Shown here: one piece after another, positions 6,398 through 8,180 of the stretch
Layout of the letters: the number at the start of each line of letters is the position of its first letter
Numbering within the stretch: position 1 is the first letter of the stretch
Assembly: GCA_902772085.1 (NCBI GenBank)
Contig: CACXZL010000069.1
Span: 1-8,180 of the forward strand
Direction: 5' to 3'
Length of the DNA: 8,180 nucleotides
DNA from: an uncultured Coriobacteriaceae bacterium
Lineage (GTDB): Bacteria > Actinomycetota > Coriobacteriia > Coriobacteriales > Atopobiaceae
Position numbers and translations under genes: made by a program
Notes under the pieces: generated by a model
The model's database searches: none
Seen by the model: only the letters and a program-made list of their open reading frames with translations
What the model was told of the DNA's origin: nothing

Positions 6398-6805
6398 ATG
6401 GCAGGGATGTTTTCCACCAAGGGGCAGTATGCCTTACGTGCCATGGCCGACCTTGCCAGGCACAGCGACGGCTGGGTGTCGTTGGGCGACGTGGCGAAGC
6501 GACAAAACATCTCGCGCAAATATCTGGAGCAGGTCATCGCCCTCATGAGCAAAGCCGGCTATGTGAAGAGCCTGCGTGGCAAAGGCGGTGGCTATCGGCT
6601 TACACGCGACCCCAGCGAATACACCCTTGGCCAGATCCTGAGGGCGGCCGAGGGATCGTCGCTGGCACCAGTGGGCTGCTTGGACTGCACGCGAGACCAT
6701 ATCTGCCCCATCGTGGACACATGCTCGGTCATCCCCGTATGGCGGGAACTCGGCAAGGTGACCGCTGAGTATCTCGACAGCAAAACGCTCGCCGACCTGC
6801 TATAA
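6398..6805 (+). CDS. Rrf2/IscR-family transcriptional regulator, putative Fe-S sensor of the suf operon
   Basis: The 135-residue protein is a typical Rrf2 regulator: a winged helix-turn-helix with MFSTKGQYALRAMADLA (4-20), SLGDVAKRQNISRKYLEQV (28-46) as recognition segment and LRGKGGGYRL (59-68) as the wing. The C-terminal part holds Cys94, Cys97, Cys103 and Cys109. Cys97-x5-Cys103-x5-Cys109 reproduces the spacing of the three cluster cysteines of E. coli IscR, followed by the conserved W-R-E/D-L. The IscR histidine three residues after the last cysteine is Ile112 here. By family and position it probably binds a labile Fe-S cluster and adjusts suf expression to cluster demand. The start is ATG 6398, six bases after GGAGG (6387-6391); an upstream in-frame TTG at 6392 abuts that site and is rejected. 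A hairpin at 6346-6377 separates it from sufU. Confidence 0.92.
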   Translation: MAGMFSTKGQYALRAMADLARHSDGWVSLGDVAKRQNISRKYLEQVIALMSKAGYVKSLRGKGGGYRLTRDPSEYTLGQILRAAEGSSLAPVGCLDCTRDHICPIVDTCSVIPVWRELGKVTAEYLDSKTLADLL

Positions 6806-6856
6806 AATAAACTATCCTATTCATCCGTACGACATAAACGGTATTTTGGAGGCGCT
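6801..6856 (+). promoter_or_regulatory. AT-rich gap with possible promoter and ribosome site of the zinc-ribbon gene
   Basis: The end of the regulator gene and the 51-bp gap are AT-rich. Candidate -10 hexamers are TATAAA (6801-6806) and TATCCT (6813-6818). No -35 with acceptable spacing is evident, so a separate promoter is only possible and read-through from the suf operon cannot be excluded. GGAGG at 6848-6852, four bases before the ATG, is the ribosome site. Confidence 0.3.
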
Positions 6857-7630
6857 ATGTACTGTCCCAATTGCGGAAACAAGCTACCAGAGGATGCCAG
6901 TTTTTGTCCCACGTGTGGCGCTCGAATCGCCGTGCAGTCCGCAGCACAGCCCGATCCCACGTCGCAGGCCAGTCGTGATTTCCGGCAGAGTCCTGCGGAT
7001 CAGTCGCAGCCCACAGAGCCCGTTGTGGAGACACCCTACATTCCAGGCACGCAATACGCCCACACGCCACAACCTCCGAAGCGAAGCAGCGGCGTAGTGG
7101 TAGGCATCATCATTGCCGCCGTCGCGTTGACGCTCATCACGGCGGTCGTCACCGCTTCTTGCGTCGCGCTCTCGTTTGGCGCTCGCGCGAGAACGACCCC
7201 CTCGATCGGCTCTCTCATCAAGACGACACACGACGTCACTTTCATCGTAAGCGGTCTTGACGACACCGACGAGAACTCGTCACACATCCCTCTCCGAATC
7301 ACGGGCACGGATATAGATGGAAACAAGATCGACAAGACCATCTTCCTCCCCTACTCTGGCGTCGACACCCAGCTCCCGGAAGGCACCTACGAGGCGCAGG
7401 TGCTCGGCTCGCCCATTTCCTCGAACGGCACGATCTACGAGTATCCCACCCGCTCCATCCAATTCAAGATCTCTGGCCTTGCGCCAAACGAGGGATACAT
7501 GCTTCCAAACAGCAAGGTTCTCAAATTCGAAGCAATTCAGCCAGAGGACATGACCGATGAGAAGGTGCAGGACCGGCGTAGACGTCGGCAAGCTCGAAGA
7601 GGCCATAAAGAAGCGGCGCGAGTCCGCTGA
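6857..7630 (+). CDS. Zinc-ribbon single-pass membrane protein, C-terminus frameshifted
   Basis: The frame encodes 257 residues. The N-terminus MYCPNCGNKL..FCPTCGARI is a four-cysteine zinc ribbon (Cys3, Cys6, Cys17, Cys20) of the zinc_ribbon_2 type. A Pro/Gln/Ser-rich linker follows (25-75), then a hydrophobic segment at about 79-108 that should span the membrane with the ribbon inside. Residues 115-237 form an extracytoplasmic domain with alternating beta-strand pattern (VTFIVSGL, IPLRITGTDIDG, LPEGTYEAQVLG) resembling small beta-sandwich folds; I cannot assign a function. From residue 239 the frame turns into an Arg-rich run (DRRRRRQARRGHKEAARVR) unlike the rest. The +1 frame meanwhile reads a sensible charged helix to a stop at 7727, so the natural protein was probably about 289 residues. 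GGAGG at 6848-6852 sets the start. It lies 51 bp after the Rrf2 gene in the same direction, and no link to Fe-S biology is visible. Confidence 0.8.
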   Translation: MYCPNCGNKLPEDASFCPTCGARIAVQSAAQPDPTSQASRDFRQSPADQSQPTEPVVETPYIPGTQYAHTPQPPKRSSGVVVGIIIAAVALTLITAVVTASCVALSFGARARTTPSIGSLIKTTHDVTFIVSGLDDTDENSSHIPLRITGTDIDGNKIDKTIFLPYSGVDTQLPEGTYEAQVLGSPISSNGTIYEYPTRSIQFKISGLAPNEGYMLPNSKVLKFEAIQPEDMTDEKVQDRRRRRQARRGHKEAARVR

Positions 7631-7727
7631 GAAGCCTCAGGAAGAGGAGAGCGCAAAGCCCGAAGAGGAGAGCGCAAAGCCCGAAGAGGAAGCTGCCCCA
7701 GAAGAGTCTGCCGAGCAGCCTGAATAG
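7572..7727 (+). pseudogene. Out-of-frame acidic C-terminal tail of the zinc-ribbon protein
   Basis: Read from ACC 7572, one base ahead of the upstream gene's frame, this stretch gives TGVDVGKLEEAIKKRRE, then SAEKPQ, two EEESAKP repeats and EEEAAPEESAEQPE before TAG 7725-7727. This is a coherent charged helix with an acidic Glu/Ala/Pro tail. The frame has a TGA at 7551-7553, so the switch must lie between 7554 and the upstream frame's stop at 7628. One extra base near 7571 (or two missing) would join the parts. It has no ribosome site or start of its own. It is either a sequencing error, a real mutation or, less likely, a recoding site. Confidence 0.75.
7641..7682 (+). repeat. Two perfect tandem copies of a 21-bp repeat in the tail
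   Basis: GAAGAGGAGAGCGCAAAGCC plus C occurs at 7641-7661 and again at 7662-7682, encoding EEESAKP twice in the +1 frame. A diverged third copy follows (EEEAAPE). The period keeps reading frame, as expected for a coding repeat, which supports the +1 frame as the real one. Confidence 0.9.
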
Positions 7728-7769
7728 GCCTTGTCAAAAGGGACTAAACCCAACCTCACTTAACCATCA

Positions 7770-7803
7770 CGCCCGCTGGCGGTGTACGCTCCGCCAGCGG
7801 GCG
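7770..7803 (+). terminator. Strong stem-loop terminator after the zinc-ribbon gene
   Basis: A perfect 13-bp inverted repeat, CGCCCGCTGGCGG (7770-7782) and CCGCCAGCGGGCG (7791-7803), has an 8-nt loop and starts 42 bases after the tail's stop at 7727. ATCTCTT follows, only moderately T-rich. The stem strength and position suggest an intrinsic terminator for the zinc-ribbon gene and any read-through from suf. On the opposite strand the trailing sequence is also not T-rich. Confidence 0.7.
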
Positions 7804-8180
7804 ATCTCTTACGCTGGCCTCGAGTCGCGCTAGGCAACACCTCCCGAGCATGTTGCCATCATTCAGGTGCCGATCCGTCCGGTGCATGCAGCCGCGTTGC
7901 GGCAGGCCGCGCTGGCCGACCGTCTTCGTTATGTGCCTTATGTGACAAAAGCCAGCTCGTCTTGCTGGGTCGTGACTGTCCCGGGCATCAGGGCTCAGCA
8001 GCTGTGCGACAACTACGAAGTTAGGCTCGGTCCCGAAATCTGTGGGTGAGGCGGAGGCGGACGACCGCAGACAGGAAGGAGTGCGGTTCACGCTTGCGCC
8101 GCGTCGCGCGCCCGCGCGGCAAAAGCCCAGCTAGATGCGGTGCGCCGCCACGCGCCTCCGCAACCGTGAGCTCCGGGCGG
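7804..8180. other. No supportable gene; region with several short inverted repeats
   Basis: I see no gene I can defend here. A 60-codon plus-strand frame (GTG 7867 to TGA 8049) has no ribosome site and no recognisable motif. A minus-strand frame (8091-7756) runs straight through the terminator stem. The region does hold inverted repeats: GGCAACA/TGTTGCC (7833-7839, 7851-7857), GCCGC/GCGGC (7891-7903) and CCAGC/GCTGG (7952-7956, 7964-7968). It also holds a direct repeat TTATGTG (7929-7935, 7938-7944). The last 130 bases are very GC-rich and could be the edge of a further gene or spacer. Confidence 0.5.

Noticed and set aside
7756..8091. Minus-strand frame of 111 codons at the right end
   Set aside because: It reads through the 13-bp terminator stem and shows no recognisable domain.
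8046..8180. Possible start of a rightward gene (GTG 8046 or ATG 8135)
   Set aside because: There is no well-placed ribosome site for either and the predicted residues are Arg/Ala-rich without motifs; too little sequence to decide.

Overview
The window is GC-rich (about 60-65% by eye), densely packed and bacterial. Gene content and order point to a high-GC Gram-positive anaerobe. A class Coriobacteriia actinobacterium (Olsenella/Atopobium/Collinsella type) is my best guess: a clostridial-style sufC-B-D-S-U operon in actinobacterial codon usage, a mannose-family PTS enzyme and a zinc-ribbon membrane protein. The taxon is inference; no rRNA or other definitive marker is present.

Left edge (1-831): a divergent pair. 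On the minus strand is the N-terminal part of a Cof-type HAD hydrolase that runs off the window. On the plus strand is a stand-alone mannose/fructose-family PTS EIIA protein. The 86-bp gap between them carries the perfect palindrome AAGTATACTT, which reads as the -10 box TATACT on both strands.

830-1241: a noncoding region with about 3.6 copies of a 73-bp tandem repeat, three of which form long imperfect hairpins. It is followed by an AT-rich promoter island with a 28-bp dyad directly upstream of sufC.

Central region (1242-6805): a compact operon for Fe-S cluster assembly. SufC (ATPase), SufB and SufD (scaffold) form the SufBC2D assembly complex, SufS (cysteine desulfurase) supplies sulfur and SufU (zinc sulfurtransferase) relays it. 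All junctions overlap or nearly touch. The last gene encodes an Rrf2/IscR-like regulator with IscR-spaced cysteines. It is separated from sufU by a strong GC hairpin and is the obvious candidate for feedback control of the operon through the dyad at the sufC promoter.

Right region (6857-8180): a zinc-ribbon, single-pass membrane protein whose reading frame appears broken by an indel near 7571. The natural acidic C-terminal tail continues in the +1 frame to 7727. A 13-bp-stem terminator follows. The final ~375 bp hold no gene I can support, only several short inverted repeats. The most interesting items are the 73-bp hairpin array, the sufC promoter dyad paired with the Rrf2 gene, the symmetric divergent promoter and the frameshifted zinc-ribbon gene.
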